Shown: piece after piece, positions 41,294 to 51,490 of the stretch | How the letters are laid out: every line of letters begins with the position of its first letter | Position numbering within the stretch: position 1 is the stretch's first letter | Position numbers and translations under genes: made by a program | Notes under the pieces: model-generated | What the model saw: only the letters and a program-made list of their open reading frames with translations | Database searches by the model: none | Told to the model about the DNA's origin: nothing | NCBI RefSeq assembly: GCF_042887685.1 | Contig: NZ_JBHVOS010000014.1 | Coordinates: 1 to 64,000, forward strand | Origin: Oerskovia sp042887685 | Lineage (GTDB): Bacteria; Actinomycetota; Actinomycetes; Actinomycetales; Cellulomonadaceae | Reading direction: 5' to 3' | Length of the DNA stretch: 64,000 nucleotides

Positions 41294-42277
41294 CTAGACC
41301 GCGTCGAGCCGCGCCCGCACCTCGGGGTCGAGGTCGAGCTCTGCCGCCCCGAGCAGCTCGTCGAGCTGCGCGACGCTGCTCGGCCCGATCACCGGGATGA
41401 CCGGCACGGGCCCGCCGAGCAGCCACGCGAGCGCGACCTGGTTCGGCGTCGCGCCGATCTGACGTGCGACGTCGTGCAGCACGCGGCGCCGCTCGAGGGA
41501 CGTCGGGTGCCCGTAGCCTTCCCACAGCTCCTTGTCGTCGCGCACCATGGCGCCCTGCAGCAGCGGGGAGTAGGCCGTGACCGCGAGCTGCGGCCGCTCG
41601 TCGGTCCCGGTCGAGCGCGCGTAGTCGAGCAGCTCGGGCGAGGCCCAGTTGTGCCGGTCGGGGTCCGGTGTCGGGTAGAGGTAGCTGAGCTGCTCCTGGA
41701 CCACCCCGTACGGCGCGACGCCCTGGCGCAGCGCCTCCTCGCGCGCCTCGACCACGCGCCACAGCGCGACGTTCGAGATCCCCGAGATCCCGACCGCCCC
41801 CTCGGCCTGCAGCTTGCCGAACGCGCCGACGGTCTCCGCGAGCGGGGTGTCGAGGTCGTCGACGTGCCCGTAGAGGACGTCGAGCCGGTCGACGCCGAGG
41901 TGCCGCAGGCTCTCGTACGCCTCCCACGCGACGGTCTCGGCCGCGAGCCCCTGGAAGTTGGTCGGGGGAGTGTTGGACAGCGGCAGCGCGGGATCCTTCT
42001 TGGCCGCGCCGAGCTTGGTCGCGATGCGCACGTCCCCACGCGCCCCGCGGCTCGTGAGCCAGCGGTTGAGCAGGTCCTCGCTGTCCCGGCCCTGCCCGCC
42101 GGCCCAGTAGCTGTAGTTGTTGGCCGTGTCGAGGAACGTCCCGCCGGCCTCGACGTAGCGGTCGAGGATCGCGAACGACGTGTCCTCGTCCGTCAGCGTG
42201 CCCATGTTCATGGTGCCGAGGCACAGCGTGCTGACGTCGAACGACGTCCGGCCGTCGCCGAGGGTGCGGTAGCGCAT
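41294..42277 (-). CDS. Aldo/keto reductase
   Basis: This 327-residue NADPH-dependent TIM-barrel oxidoreductase has VSTLCLGTMNMG, DRYVEAGGTFLDTANNYSYW (catalytic Asp and Tyr), IATKLG (catalytic Lys), LGVDRLDVLYGHVDD (His at the family position) and GISGISNV. The C-terminal VIPVIGPSSVAQLDELLGA is the cofactor-binding segment. The substrate is unknown. The ATG at 42277 follows GCAGGAGACC. It is divergent from the MocR regulator with an 80-bp gap, so it is likely a target of that regulator. Confidence 0.92.
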   Translation of the reverse strand: MRYRTLGDGRTSFDVSTLCLGTMNMGTLTDEDTSFAILDRYVEAGGTFLDTANNYSYWAGGQGRDSEDLLNRWLTSRGARGDVRIATKLGAAKKDPALPLSNTPPTNFQGLAAETVAWEAYESLRHLGVDRLDVLYGHVDDLDTPLAETVGAFGKLQAEGAVGISGISNVALWRVVEAREEALRQGVAPYGVVQEQLSYLYPTPDPDRHNWASPELLDYARSTGTDERPQLAVTAYSPLLQGAMVRDDKELWEGYGHPTSLERRRVLHDVARQIGATPNQVALAWLLGGPVPVIPVIGPSSVAQLDELLGAAELDLDPEVRARLDAV

Positions 42278-42357
42278 GGTGGTCTCCTGCGAAGAGTGCT
42301 GCTGGTTGACGGTCTCCACGCTAGGAGTCGAGCGGCCTGGGTGTACGGTCCATTGGC

Positions 42358-44013
42358 ATGGCACGTGACCAGACCAATTCGCTGCGAGGGCGCGGGGGCA
42401 GCGCACCCCACGCGTCCGGTCCGTCCCGCCCAGCAGCTCCGGCCCCACGTGCCTCGTCCGCCGCCGGCCCGATGACGGCGCTCGCCTGGGAGACGATCCT
42501 CGACCTGGGCGCGGGGCCGGGACCGCTCCACGGGCGGCTCGAGGACGCCGTGCGCGAGGCCGTCTTCACGGGGCGCGTCCCACCCGGGGCCGCGCTGCCG
42601 CCGAGCCGTGTCCTCGCCGACACCCTGGGCGTCTCGCGGTGGGTCGTGACCGAGGCCTACGGCCAGCTCGTCGCCGAGGGGTTCCTCGAGTCCCGGACCG
42701 GGTCGGGGACCAGGGTGCCGCTCACGGCCGGGACCGGACTGCCGTCCTCCCGAGCCGCACATGACGACGTCGAGGCGCACGTCCGTGCCGGGCGCGCGGT
42801 CGGCACGGACGACCCGACCGACCCTCTGGTCGCGCCCGACGTGGGGACGCGAGCGACGTCGTCGGGCCGTGCAGGCGCGGGGACCAGTGCCCCGCGAGCG
42901 CGCTTCGACCTGGGGCCCGGCGTGCCCGACCTGCGGCACGTACCGCGCGCCGCCTGGGTCCGCGCGCTGCGCGCCGCCCTCGCCGAGGCCCCCGACGCCG
43001 ACCTCGCAGCCCCCGACCCCACGGGCCATCCCGCGACCCGGGCGGCGCTCGCGGACTACCTCGCCCGCGCCCGGCACGTGCGCGCGGGCGGGGGCGACGT
43101 CGTCGTGACCCACGGCGCCGACGACGCGATGCGCAGGGTCGCGGCCGCACTGCACCGGACCGGGCACCGGGCGATCCTCGTCGAGGACCCGAGCTGGTCG
43201 CGCCTGCGCGAGACCGCGGCCGCCGCGGGGCTCACGCCCGTGCCGGTCCCGGTGGACGACGACGGGATCGACGTCGACGCGCTCCTCGCCGCGGCGGGCC
43301 GGACCGGTGCGCGCGCCGTCCTCGTGACGCCCGCCCACCAGTTCCCCACGGGCGCGGCCCTGTCGCCCGCGCGGCGCGAGGCCCTCGTGCGCTGGGCGCG
43401 CGACGTCGACGGGCTCGTCGTCGAGGACGACTACGACGCCGAGTTCCGCTACGACCGCCGCCCCGTGGCCGCGATGCAGGGACTCGCGCCCGACCGCGTG
43501 GTGCTGCTGGGATCGCTGAGCAAGACGCTGTCGCCGGCGTTCGGGCTCGGCTGGGCGGTGCTGCCGCCGGGCTGGCGGGACACCGTGGTCGACCGGGGCG
43601 GGGCGGGACCGTCGACGCTCGACCAGCTCGCGCTCGTGCGGTTCGTGACGTCGGGGGCCTACGAGCGGCACCTGCGCGCGGCGCGCGGACGCTTCCGACG
43701 GCGCCGGGAGGCGCTGGTCGAGGCGCTCGCCTCCGTGCTGCCCGGGGCGAGCGTCACGGGGATCGCCGCGGGCATGCACGCCGTGGTCGAGCTCCCGCCC
43801 GGGATCGTGGCCGCCGACGTGGTGCGCGAGGCGGCGCTGCGCGAGGTCAACGTCGCGGCGATCGAGCGGTACCGGGCGACGGCGGCCCGGCGAGACGGCG
43901 GGAGCGACCGGCTCGTCGTCGGGTACGGCAACGTCGCGGACGCGCGCGTCGAGGAGGCCGTGGCGCGGCTCGCGGCGGCGGTACGGGCGGTGGGGCGTGC
44001 TATGGGGCGGTAG
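42358..44013 (+). CDS. MocR-type PLP-dependent transcriptional regulator
   Basis: This 551-residue fusion has an N-terminal GntR-type winged helix (about residues 45-120: PLHGRLEDAVREAVFTGRVPPGAALPPSRVLADTLGVSRWVVTEAYGQLVAEGFL) joined by a low-complexity linker to a class-I aminotransferase-like domain. The PLP lysine is probably K389 in GSLSKTLSP, with VEDDYDAEFRYDRRP upstream. MocR proteins sense PLP or amino-acid-like ligands and usually regulate the divergent gene, here the aldo/keto reductase. CCAT-TGGC-ATGG spans the start codon and may be part of its site. Confidence 0.92.
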   Translation: MARDQTNSLRGRGGSAPHASGPSRPAAPAPRASSAAGPMTALAWETILDLGAGPGPLHGRLEDAVREAVFTGRVPPGAALPPSRVLADTLGVSRWVVTEAYGQLVAEGFLESRTGSGTRVPLTAGTGLPSSRAAHDDVEAHVRAGRAVGTDDPTDPLVAPDVGTRATSSGRAGAGTSAPRARFDLGPGVPDLRHVPRAAWVRALRAALAEAPDADLAAPDPTGHPATRAALADYLARARHVRAGGGDVVVTHGADDAMRRVAAALHRTGHRAILVEDPSWSRLRETAAAAGLTPVPVPVDDDGIDVDALLAAAGRTGARAVLVTPAHQFPTGAALSPARREALVRWARDVDGLVVEDDYDAEFRYDRRPVAAMQGLAPDRVVLLGSLSKTLSPAFGLGWAVLPPGWRDTVVDRGGAGPSTLDQLALVRFVTSGAYERHLRAARGRFRRRREALVEALASVLPGASVTGIAAGMHAVVELPPGIVAADVVREAALREVNVAAIERYRATAARRDGGSDRLVVGYGNVADARVEEAVARLAAAVRAVGRAMGR

Positions 44014-44040
44014 CGCGCGGGCTGGGCGGTGTCGCTGCGC

Positions 44041-44097
44041 CGAGTGTGCAGTTCCGGTCGTCAGGCGGCGCTCGGGACAGCCCGAACTGCACACTCG
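44041..44097. terminator. Hairpin between MocR and purU genes
   Basis: CGAGTGTGCAGTTC (44041-44054) is perfectly complementary to 44084-44097, with further weak pairing within the 29-nt loop. The genes on each side are convergent. Confidence 0.65.
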
Positions 44098-44158
44098 ACG
44101 CGCCGCAGTGGCGCCTCGCGGCAGCGCCTCGCAGTGGCGCCCCGCAGCCGCGCGCCCG

Positions 44159-45058
<900 letters not shown>

Positions 45059-45126
45059 GGTCCCAGGGTAGCCGCGCCGTCGCTCGACCAGGGGCTCCGT
45101 CCGGGCCACGCTCGACCTGTGCCCGC

Positions 45127-45226
45127 CCCGCGCGTCGGGCAGAGTCGCCCAGCGCCCGGCCCGCGCGTCGGGCGGAGTCGCCCGCACCTGGCCCGCGCGT
45201 CGGGCGGACTCGCCCCGCGCACCCGG
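45127..45226. repeat. Three-copy tandem repeat of 32-35 bp
   Basis: Units at 45127-45159, 45160-45191 and 45192-45226 each begin CCCGCGCGTCGGGC(A/G)GA and contain a GTCGCCC box; the 3' part varies. The array lies between the purU and binding-protein promoters. No ORF is supported across 45059-45465. Confidence 0.75.
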
Positions 45227-45330
45227 CCAGCGCGCCCTGCTCACGCAGCGGATGGGCCGGGCCAGGTGGCGCCCGCGCCGGGACGAAAAACCTCACATCA
45301 CCCGTTTCCGGGCAGACCCTCCGACTAATT

Positions 45331-45365
45331 GGCAACAAAGTTGTCTTCCATTGTGCAGTGCGCAA
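45331..45365 (+). promoter_or_regulatory. Operator-like repeats upstream of the MalE-type gene
   Basis: Two imperfect inverted repeats, GGCAAC-AAA-GTTGTC (45331-45345) and TTGTGC-AGT-GCGCAA (45351-45365), lie about 100 nt before the start. They look like LacI-family operators. The exact promoter hexamers are not clear. Confidence 0.5.
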
Positions 45366-45465
45366 CGGAGCGCGCCACGACGTGGACCGCGCCGCGAACA
45401 GGTGCATAACCTCCCGGAACCGGCGCCACCGACGACGCCGGCCCCGAGTCGATGACGGAGTCGAT

Positions 45466-46764
45466 ATGAAGAAGTCCCGCCTGGCGGCGTTCGGCGTCGC
45501 CGCCGTGCTGGCCCTGACGGCCTGCGCCCCCACCCAGTCCACGATCACCGAGGCCGAGAACGACGAGAGCACGGGGACGCTGCGCGTCTGGCTCTTCGCC
45601 GAGGTCAACCAGGACCCCAAGGCGGCCGTGGTCGACGAGGCCGTCGCCGAGTTCGAGGCCGAGCACGAGGGCGTCGAGGTCGACGTCCAGTACATCCCCG
45701 TCGACACCCGCGCCGAGCGCTTCAACGCCGCGTTCAACGACCCGGCCTCGGCCCCCGACGTCGCCGAGTTCGGCAACACCGACATCGCGGCCTACGTCGC
45801 CGCGGGCGGTCTCGCGGACGTGACCGAGGAGGTCGCGGCCTGGGACGAGTCGGGCGACCTGACCCCCTCGATCGCCGCCACGACCGAGATCGACGGCGCG
45901 ACCTACGGGGTCCCCTGGTTCATCGGGGTCCGCGCGCTCTACTACCGCACGGACGTCTTCTCCGAGCTGGGCCTCGCGGTACCGAAGACCCTCGCCGAGA
46001 TCGAGACCGCGGCGCGCGCGATCCGGGCCGCCAAGCCCGAGATGGTCGGCATCGCGGCGGGCGGCGCCTACCAGTACGCGGCCATGCCGTTCCTGTGGGC
46101 CGGCGGGGGAGCGCTCGCGACCCAGGGCTCCGACGGTGCGTACACCTCGGCGCTCACCACGCCCGAGTCCCGCGCGGGCGTCACGGCGTACACGAACCTC
46201 CTCGCCGACGACATCTGCCCCTCGGCCCTGTGCGCCGAGTGGACCGGCAGCGCGAGCGTCCAGCAGTTCGTCGCGGGCACCGCGGGCATGGTCGTGGGCG
46301 GTGACTTCAACCGCAAGGCCGTCGACGAGTCGGCCGTCGGCGCCACCTACGCGATCGTCCCGCTCCCGGGCGAGAAGGCCGGTGAGGTCGCCCCCGCGTT
46401 CGCGGGCGGCAACAACCTCGGCGTCTTCAAGAGCACCGAGCGCAAGTCCCTCGCGGTCGACTTCATGACGCTCCTGGGCGGGAAGAAGTACCAGGAGAAG
46501 ATGTTCGACGCGATGGGCAACCTGCCCACGTTCACCGACGTCCAGGAGAAGGTCGCGGCGGCGACGCCCGCGATCGAACCCTTCACCGCGACCCTCGCGG
46601 CAGGCACCGAGTTCGTCCCCTCGACCCCGGCGTGGACCCAGATCGACGCCCAGGGCGACATCAAGACCATGCTCCAGACCGTCGCGACGAAGCAGGCCAC
46701 GGTCGAGCAGGCCACCGAGACCGCGGCCGCCGCGATGGACAAGGCGTTCTCCGAGGCCCCCTGA
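45466..46764 (+). CDS. Carbohydrate ABC transporter substrate-binding lipoprotein (MalE-like)
   Basis: This 432-residue extracellular lipoprotein has the lipobox LTAC within the first 21 residues. The mature part is a cluster-B binding protein: GTLRVWLFAEVNQDPKAAVVDEAVAEFEAEHEGVEVDVQYIP, then PDVAEFGNTDIAAYVAAGGLADV, GVPWFIGVRALYYRTDVF and AGGNNLGVF. It would bind an oligosaccharide, perhaps maltodextrin or a plant-glycan fragment, and start the MalEFG-type operon. The ATG follows CGGAG. The substrate is not resolved; the operator repeats upstream suggest LacI-type control. No dedicated ATPase gene is present, so a shared MsiK-type ATPase is expected elsewhere. Confidence 0.92.
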   Translation: MKKSRLAAFGVAAVLALTACAPTQSTITEAENDESTGTLRVWLFAEVNQDPKAAVVDEAVAEFEAEHEGVEVDVQYIPVDTRAERFNAAFNDPASAPDVAEFGNTDIAAYVAAGGLADVTEEVAAWDESGDLTPSIAATTEIDGATYGVPWFIGVRALYYRTDVFSELGLAVPKTLAEIETAARAIRAAKPEMVGIAAGGAYQYAAMPFLWAGGGALATQGSDGAYTSALTTPESRAGVTAYTNLLADDICPSALCAEWTGSASVQQFVAGTAGMVVGGDFNRKAVDESAVGATYAIVPLPGEKAGEVAPAFAGGNNLGVFKSTERKSLAVDFMTLLGGKKYQEKMFDAMGNLPTFTDVQEKVAAATPAIEPFTATLAAGTEFVPSTPAWTQIDAQGDIKTMLQTVATKQATVEQATETAAAAMDKAFSEAP

Positions 46765-47735
46765 TGACCTCGCTCACCACCGCACCGGGGGCGGGCAGCA
46801 CGTCCGCCCGCCCCCCGCGCCCCGCGCGTCGCTCCCGGACCGGGACCTCCCGGCTCGAACCGTGGGTCTACCTCCTGCCGGCCGCCGCGATCCTCGTCGG
46901 CCTGCTCGGGTACCCGCTCTACCAGCTCGTCGTCACGTCGTTCTACGACTACCGCCAGGCCAACGTCACCGGCGGCGCGCCGCTCGAGTTCCTGGGGCTC
47001 GGCAACTACGCCCAGCTGTTCGGGGACGCCAAGTTCTGGACGGTCCTGCTCAACACCACGGTCTTCGCGGCCGGCTGCGTCGTCGCGACCCTCGCGCTCG
47101 GTTCGGCGCTCGCGGTCCTCGCGACCCGGGTCAGCCGGTGGGTGCGCTCGGTCCTGTTCCTCGCGGCGCTCGGCGCGTGGGCGACGCCCGCGATGACGGG
47201 TTCCGCGGTCTGGCTGTTCCTGTTCGACCCGACGCTCGGGCTCGTCAACAAGACCCTCGTCGACGTCGGCCTGTCGGGCTTCGCGGGGCACTCGTGGACG
47301 GCCGAGAAGTGGCCGGCGTTCGCGCTCGTGGGCGCCGAGGTCGTGTGGTGCTCGTTCCCGTTCGTGCTGGTCACGGTCTATGCGGGCATCCTCGCGATCC
47401 CGAGCGAGCTGCTCGAGGCCGCTCGCCTCGACGGTGCGTCCATGCCGCGCATCGCGCGCTCGATCATGGTCCCGATGCTGCGGCCGATCATCATCATCGT
47501 CACGATCCAGTCGATCATCTGGGACTTCAAGGTGTTCACGCAGATCTACGTCATGACGAACGGTGGCGGCATCGGCGGGCAGAACCTCGTCCTCAACGTG
47601 TACTCGTACCAGCAGGCGTTCGCGTCCAACCTTTACGGGCTCGGGTCGGCGATCGGCGTCGTGATGACGCTCCTGCTGCTCGGGGTCACGCTCGTCTACC
47701 TGCGCCTGCTGCGCCGATCAGGGGAGGTCCTGTGA
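46764..47735 (+). CDS. Sugar ABC transporter permease (MalF-like)
   Basis: This 323-residue permease has six membrane helices after a Pro/Arg-rich N-terminal tail. It has PWVYLLPAAAILVGLLGYPLYQLVVTSFYDY at the first helix and the EAARLDGASMPRIARSIMVPMLRP loop that contacts the ATPase. The ATG shares one base with the preceding stop (TGATG), so it is coupled to the binding protein. It pairs with the MalG-like subunit downstream. Confidence 0.93.
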   Translation: MTSLTTAPGAGSTSARPPRPARRSRTGTSRLEPWVYLLPAAAILVGLLGYPLYQLVVTSFYDYRQANVTGGAPLEFLGLGNYAQLFGDAKFWTVLLNTTVFAAGCVVATLALGSALAVLATRVSRWVRSVLFLAALGAWATPAMTGSAVWLFLFDPTLGLVNKTLVDVGLSGFAGHSWTAEKWPAFALVGAEVVWCSFPFVLVTVYAGILAIPSELLEAARLDGASMPRIARSIMVPMLRPIIIIVTIQSIIWDFKVFTQIYVMTNGGGIGGQNLVLNVYSYQQAFASNLYGLGSAIGVVMTLLLLGVTLVYLRLLRRSGEVL

Positions 47736-48721
47736 GCACCAGCGTCACCGCCGGCACGCCCGACGCCGGAGCGTCCGTCGGGCGCGGAGCCTCACCGTCC
47801 GCCGTGCGGGGCACGGGCACCCCGGACGCCGGGGCGACCACCTCGCGGGGCGGGACGGGCGCCGCGGGTGCGCGGCGCCGTCGGGCGTGGAAGAACCCCG
47901 GCTCGGACGTCGCGGCGCTCCTGGTCGCCCTCGTCGTCGCGTTCCCGCTCTACTGGATGGTCCTGTCGGCCCTGCGACCGAAGGCCGCGATCGACGCGGG
48001 CGACGCGTCGCTGTTCACGACCGATCTCACGCTCGACTCGTTCGTGCGGGTCCTGACCGTCAACGACTTCGGGCGGTTCTTCCTCAACTCGCTCGTCGTG
48101 GCCCTGGCCGTGGTGGTCCTCTCGACGGTCTGCGCGTTCCTCGCGTCCGTCGCGCTCACGCGCTACCGGTTCCGCAGCCGCACGACGCTGCTCGTGATCG
48201 TGCTGATCGCCCAGATGGTGCCCATCGAGGCCCTGACGATCCCGCTGTTCTTCCTGTTCCGGAACATGGGGGCGAGCGTCCCCGCGATCGGGCTCAACCA
48301 GCTCGGGTCGCTCGTGCTGGTGCACCTCGCGTTCTCGATCCCGTTCGCGATCTGGATGCTGCGCGGCTTCGTCGCGGCCGTCCCGGCCGAGCTCGAGGAG
48401 GCGGCGCGGATCGACGGGGCCAAGAGCTTCCGGTTCGTGCGCTCGATCCTGTTCCCGCTCGTGTTCCCGGGCGTGGTCGCGGTCAGCGTGTTCTCGTTCA
48501 TCTCGACGTGGAACGACTTCCTGTTCGCCAAGACGTTCATCATCTCGGCGCAGGAGAACCAGACGCTGCCGCTCGCGATCCTCACGTTCTTCAAGGACGA
48601 CCAGAACGACTGGGGCGCGATCATGGCGGGCTCGGTCATCATGACGGTGCCCGTGCTGATCTTCTTCGTGCTCGTGCAGCGGCACCTGGTGTCGGGGCTG
48701 GCGGGGGCGGTGAAGGGCTAG
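47732..48721 (+). CDS. Sugar ABC transporter permease (MalG-like)
   Basis: This 329-residue permease has the EAARIDGAKSFRFVRSILFPLVFPG docking loop and the C-terminal FISTWNDFLFAKTF segment typical of MalG-type subunits. The GTG start overlaps the preceding stop as GTGA. The first 45 residues are a Gly/Thr/Ala-rich extension with two GTPDAGA repeats, and its end is encoded by a copy of the dispersed GC-rich motif (47868-47887). It completes the importer. Confidence 0.93.
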   Translation: MSTSVTAGTPDAGASVGRGASPSAVRGTGTPDAGATTSRGGTGAAGARRRRAWKNPGSDVAALLVALVVAFPLYWMVLSALRPKAAIDAGDASLFTTDLTLDSFVRVLTVNDFGRFFLNSLVVALAVVVLSTVCAFLASVALTRYRFRSRTTLLVIVLIAQMVPIEALTIPLFFLFRNMGASVPAIGLNQLGSLVLVHLAFSIPFAIWMLRGFVAAVPAELEEAARIDGAKSFRFVRSILFPLVFPGVVAVSVFSFISTWNDFLFAKTFIISAQENQTLPLAILTFFKDDQNDWGAIMAGSVIMTVPVLIFFVLVQRHLVSGLAGAVKG

Positions 48722-48789
48722 GTGAGACGGTCACCGTTCCACCCGCGGACGTGCACCGCGAGGCGGTCCGTTTCTGACACGATGGGACC

Positions 48790-49302
48790 ATGACCGACAC
48801 GCCGATGACCATGGACCTCGTCACGGACGAGCACGCTGGGGAGCTCCTGACGCTCCGCCGGGCAGCGTTCGTCACCGAGGCGCAGCTCTACGGGGACCCG
48901 AACATCCCGCCGCTCACGCAGACGCTCGCCGAGCTCAAGGCGGACCTCGCGACCAAGGGCGTCATCACGCTCGGGGCGTGGCAGGGGCCGCGACTGGTGG
49001 GGTCGGTGCGCGTGGAGATCGAGGGCGGCAAGGCTACGCTCGGTCGGCTCGCGGTGGCCCCGGACCTCCAGGGGCGCGGGATCGGCACGCAGATGCTCTT
49101 CGCGGTCCTGCCGCACCTTCCTGAGGAGACCACTGAGATCTGGGTCTTCACGGGCAAGGACTCCAAGCAGAACCTGGAGCTGTACACGCGCCACGGCTAC
49201 GAGGAGCAGTACGACAAGGCTGCGGGCGACCTCACCTACACGTACCTGCGTCGCATCCTGGGCGAGGCCGAGGCGCGCAACGCGAGTGACGCCCAGGACT
49301 GA
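48790..49302 (+). CDS. GNAT-family N-acetyltransferase
   Basis: This 170-residue protein has the GNAT core: LTLRRAAFVTEAQLYGDPNIPPLTQTLAELKADL, LVGSVRVEIEGGKATLGRLAVAPDLQGRGIGTQMLFAVLPHL with the acetyl-CoA loop QGRGIG, and NLELYTRHGYEE. The substrate is unknown. CACGAT 6 nt before the ATG would make it leaderless. It is separate from the sugar importer (68-bp gap) and convergent with the GH16 gene. Confidence 0.88.
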   Translation: MTDTPMTMDLVTDEHAGELLTLRRAAFVTEAQLYGDPNIPPLTQTLAELKADLATKGVITLGAWQGPRLVGSVRVEIEGGKATLGRLAVAPDLQGRGIGTQMLFAVLPHLPEETTEIWVFTGKDSKQNLELYTRHGYEEQYDKAAGDLTYTYLRRILGEAEARNASDAQD

Positions 49303-49359
49303 TCCCCGCCGAGTCGCCGACGAGGCGCGTCCCCACCCGGGGGCGCGCCTCGCGCGCGT

Positions 49360-50268
49360 CTACGGCTCGTCCCACGCGTACGCCCGCACGTGGTCGACGA
49401 GCATGCGCGCGGGCAGCGGGGTGCTCTCGTCGGGCGGGCCGGGCCAGTCGCCGCCGACCGCGAGGTTGAGCAGCAGGAAGAACGGGTCGTCGAATACCCA
49501 CGGGTCGTCGCCGACGTCGGCCGGGGTCTTGCGCGAGTACTCGACGCCGTCGACGTACCAGGTGATCGCGTCCGGGGCCCAGTCGACCGTGAAGGTGTGG
49601 AAGTCGTCGGCGACGTCCTGACCGCCGGGGAGCGTGAAGGACGCGTGGACGGCGTCCGCCCCCGAGTACCCGGGGCCGTGCAGGCTGCCCCACACCGTGC
49701 CGGGCTCCTGGCCGACGTTCTCCATGACGTCGAGCTCGCCGCTCACGGGCCACGGCTCGGTCGTGAAGATGTCCTGCCCGAGCATCCAGAACGCGGGCCA
49801 GGTGCCCTGCCCTCCCGGGACCTTGATGCGTGCCTCGAAGCGCCCGTACTGCTGGGTGAAACGGTCCGCGGTGATGAGCCGGGCCGAGGTGTACTCGCAG
49901 CGCCCGTAGTGGCACCAGAGGTCGCCGGGGTTCTCCCGTCGGGCCGTGATGACGAGGTGTCCCTCGCCGTCGGTCGAGGCGTTGCCCGGGTTGTCGGTGT
50001 AGTACTGGAGCTCGCCGTTGCCCCACCCGCTGCCGCCCGTCTCGAGGCGCCAGCGCGAGGGGTCGGGCGGGGCGCCGGCCTCGCCGTCGAACTCGTCGGC
50101 CCAGGTCAGGGGCCCCGGCGGGGCTCCCATGCGGGTCGCCCCGGGTCCGGACGCAGGCGGCCCGACGGCGGCGGCCGTCAGGGTGGCGAGGCCCACCACG
50201 ACGAGCACGGCGGCCACGAGGACGCTCGGGCGGGTCGGGCGAGCGGCCCGGCGCAGGGTGGACGACAT
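49360..50268 (-). CDS. GH16-family endo-beta-glucanase (laminarinase/lichenase type), membrane-anchored
   Basis: This 302-residue protein has an N-terminal signal or anchor helix (VLVAAVLVVVGLATLTAAAV) and a GH16 jelly-roll domain. The catalytic motif ExDxxE is E178-x-D180-x-x-E183 in GELDVMEN, flanked by GRFEARIKVPGGQGTWPAFWMLG and VDWAPDAITWYVDG. Family members cut beta-1,3 or mixed beta-1,3/1,4 glucans. It starts one nt after the GH26 stop and is the last gene of a GT2-STAS-GH26-GH16 operon, suggesting trimming or release of the polymer made by GT2 rather than feeding. Confidence 0.92.
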   Translation of the reverse strand: MSSTLRRAARPTRPSVLVAAVLVVVGLATLTAAAVGPPASGPGATRMGAPPGPLTWADEFDGEAGAPPDPSRWRLETGGSGWGNGELQYYTDNPGNASTDGEGHLVITARRENPGDLWCHYGRCEYTSARLITADRFTQQYGRFEARIKVPGGQGTWPAFWMLGQDIFTTEPWPVSGELDVMENVGQEPGTVWGSLHGPGYSGADAVHASFTLPGGQDVADDFHTFTVDWAPDAITWYVDGVEYSRKTPADVGDDPWVFDDPFFLLLNLAVGGDWPGPPDESTPLPARMLVDHVRAYAWDEP

Positions 50269-50269
50269 C

Positions 50270-51490
50270 TCACTCCTCGCAGGTCGAGACGTCCTCGGCG
50301 TAGCGCAGCCACGACGGGAGGTCGGCGACGAACGCGTCCCGGACGTCGGGCGCGCCCGCGGCCCGCCAGTCGACGTCGTCGTCGATCTCGATCTCGTACT
50401 TGTCCCACTCGAACCAGTTCACCATCTTGAGCTGCGGGAACCGTTCGTGGGTCTCGGACGAGAACACCTGCCGCCACCAGGCGCGCTTGATGTCGAGCTC
50501 GGCGGCCCCGCCGCGCGAGGGCGTGTAGATGGCGGCGGTCTCCGGGACGGCGACCGGGTGCCCGTGCTCGACGCCGTACACCGTGTAGAAGTCCGGCACG
50601 GCGGCGTCGTCCCCGGCAGTGCCCACGTACGTGCCCGTCAGCATCGCGAGGAACTTGCCGTCCTCGGGGACCTCGTTGTTGCCCCACGGGCGCTGGTTTC
50701 CCCAGTGGTAGAGCGAGACCCCGACCCAGTCCACGGCGTCGTCCCCCGGGAAGTAGGGCAGGTAGCTGTCGTCGGCCATGGTGACCGTGCCGTCGTGGTC
50801 CGTGTCGAGGGCCGCGTAGTCGGCCGACCCCGGGAGCGCCGCGAACTGCCCGCCCGTGAACGGGTAGCCGCCGCCGTAGTTGGGCGCCCACATCATGGCC
50901 GTGCCCGGTGCCTCGGCATGGACCGCCGCGGCGACCCGGCGGAACGTCTCGACGTACGCCGTCGGCTGCTGGCCCCACGCGTACCAGGAACCGTTCATCT
51001 CGTGCGCGAACCGCAGCACGACCGCGACCCCCTGCTCGTTGACGTCCCGCAGGTCGTCGGCGAGCGTGGCGATCACGTCGTCCGACATGGCCGCGAGGCC
51101 TGCGTGCGGTTCGAGGGTCAGGAGCAGCACGCCCCCGTTGGCCTTCATCTGGGTGACCGCGCTGACCGTGTGCTCCCAGGTCTCGCGGTCGTAGGGGACG
51201 TCGGAGAACTGGACGGCGACGGCCGGGGCGTGGTCGAGGTAGGCCCGGTGCTCCTCGAGGGTCTCCGACGCCCAGTCGAGGTTGACGCCCAGCAGCGTGC
51301 CGTCGTCGGGCACGATGCTCGCCGCGTCCGCGGTGCACGCCTCGGCAGCAGGCGCCTCCGGCGCGGGGGGCGGGCCGGCCACCGCGAACCCCGCACCGAC
51401 CGCCCCGACGCCCGCGAGCATGACCACGAGCGGCGTCACCAGGCCCGGCCTGCGGCGGCGGCCGCCCGTGCCCGGGAGGTAGAACGTCAT
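50270..51490 (-). CDS. GH26-family glycosidase, membrane-anchored
   Basis: This 406-residue protein has an N-terminal anchor helix (PLVVMLAGVGAVGAGFAVAG) and a GH26-like TIM barrel. The acid/base is probably E164 in FAHEMNGSWYAWG and the nucleophile E317 in VPETAA. WVGVSLYHWG and KMVNWFEWDKYE are family-like motifs. GH26 includes beta-mannanases and beta-1,3-1,4-glucanases; the linkage cannot be assigned. The ATG shares a base with the STAS stop (TGATG). The operon suggests activity on the nascent or surface polymer. Confidence 0.85.
   Translation of the reverse strand: MTFYLPGTGGRRRRPGLVTPLVVMLAGVGAVGAGFAVAGPPPAPEAPAAEACTADAASIVPDDGTLLGVNLDWASETLEEHRAYLDHAPAVAVQFSDVPYDRETWEHTVSAVTQMKANGGVLLLTLEPHAGLAAMSDDVIATLADDLRDVNEQGVAVVLRFAHEMNGSWYAWGQQPTAYVETFRRVAAAVHAEAPGTAMMWAPNYGGGYPFTGGQFAALPGSADYAALDTDHDGTVTMADDSYLPYFPGDDAVDWVGVSLYHWGNQRPWGNNEVPEDGKFLAMLTGTYVGTAGDDAAVPDFYTVYGVEHGHPVAVPETAAIYTPSRGGAAELDIKRAWWRQVFSSETHERFPQLKMVNWFEWDKYEIEIDDDVDWRAAGAPDVRDAFVADLPSWLRYAEDVSTCEE

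Noticed and set aside
45127..45226. Possible CRISPR or phage attachment repeat
   Set aside because: Three contiguous degenerate units without spacers, integrase or tRNA; a simple tandem repeat.
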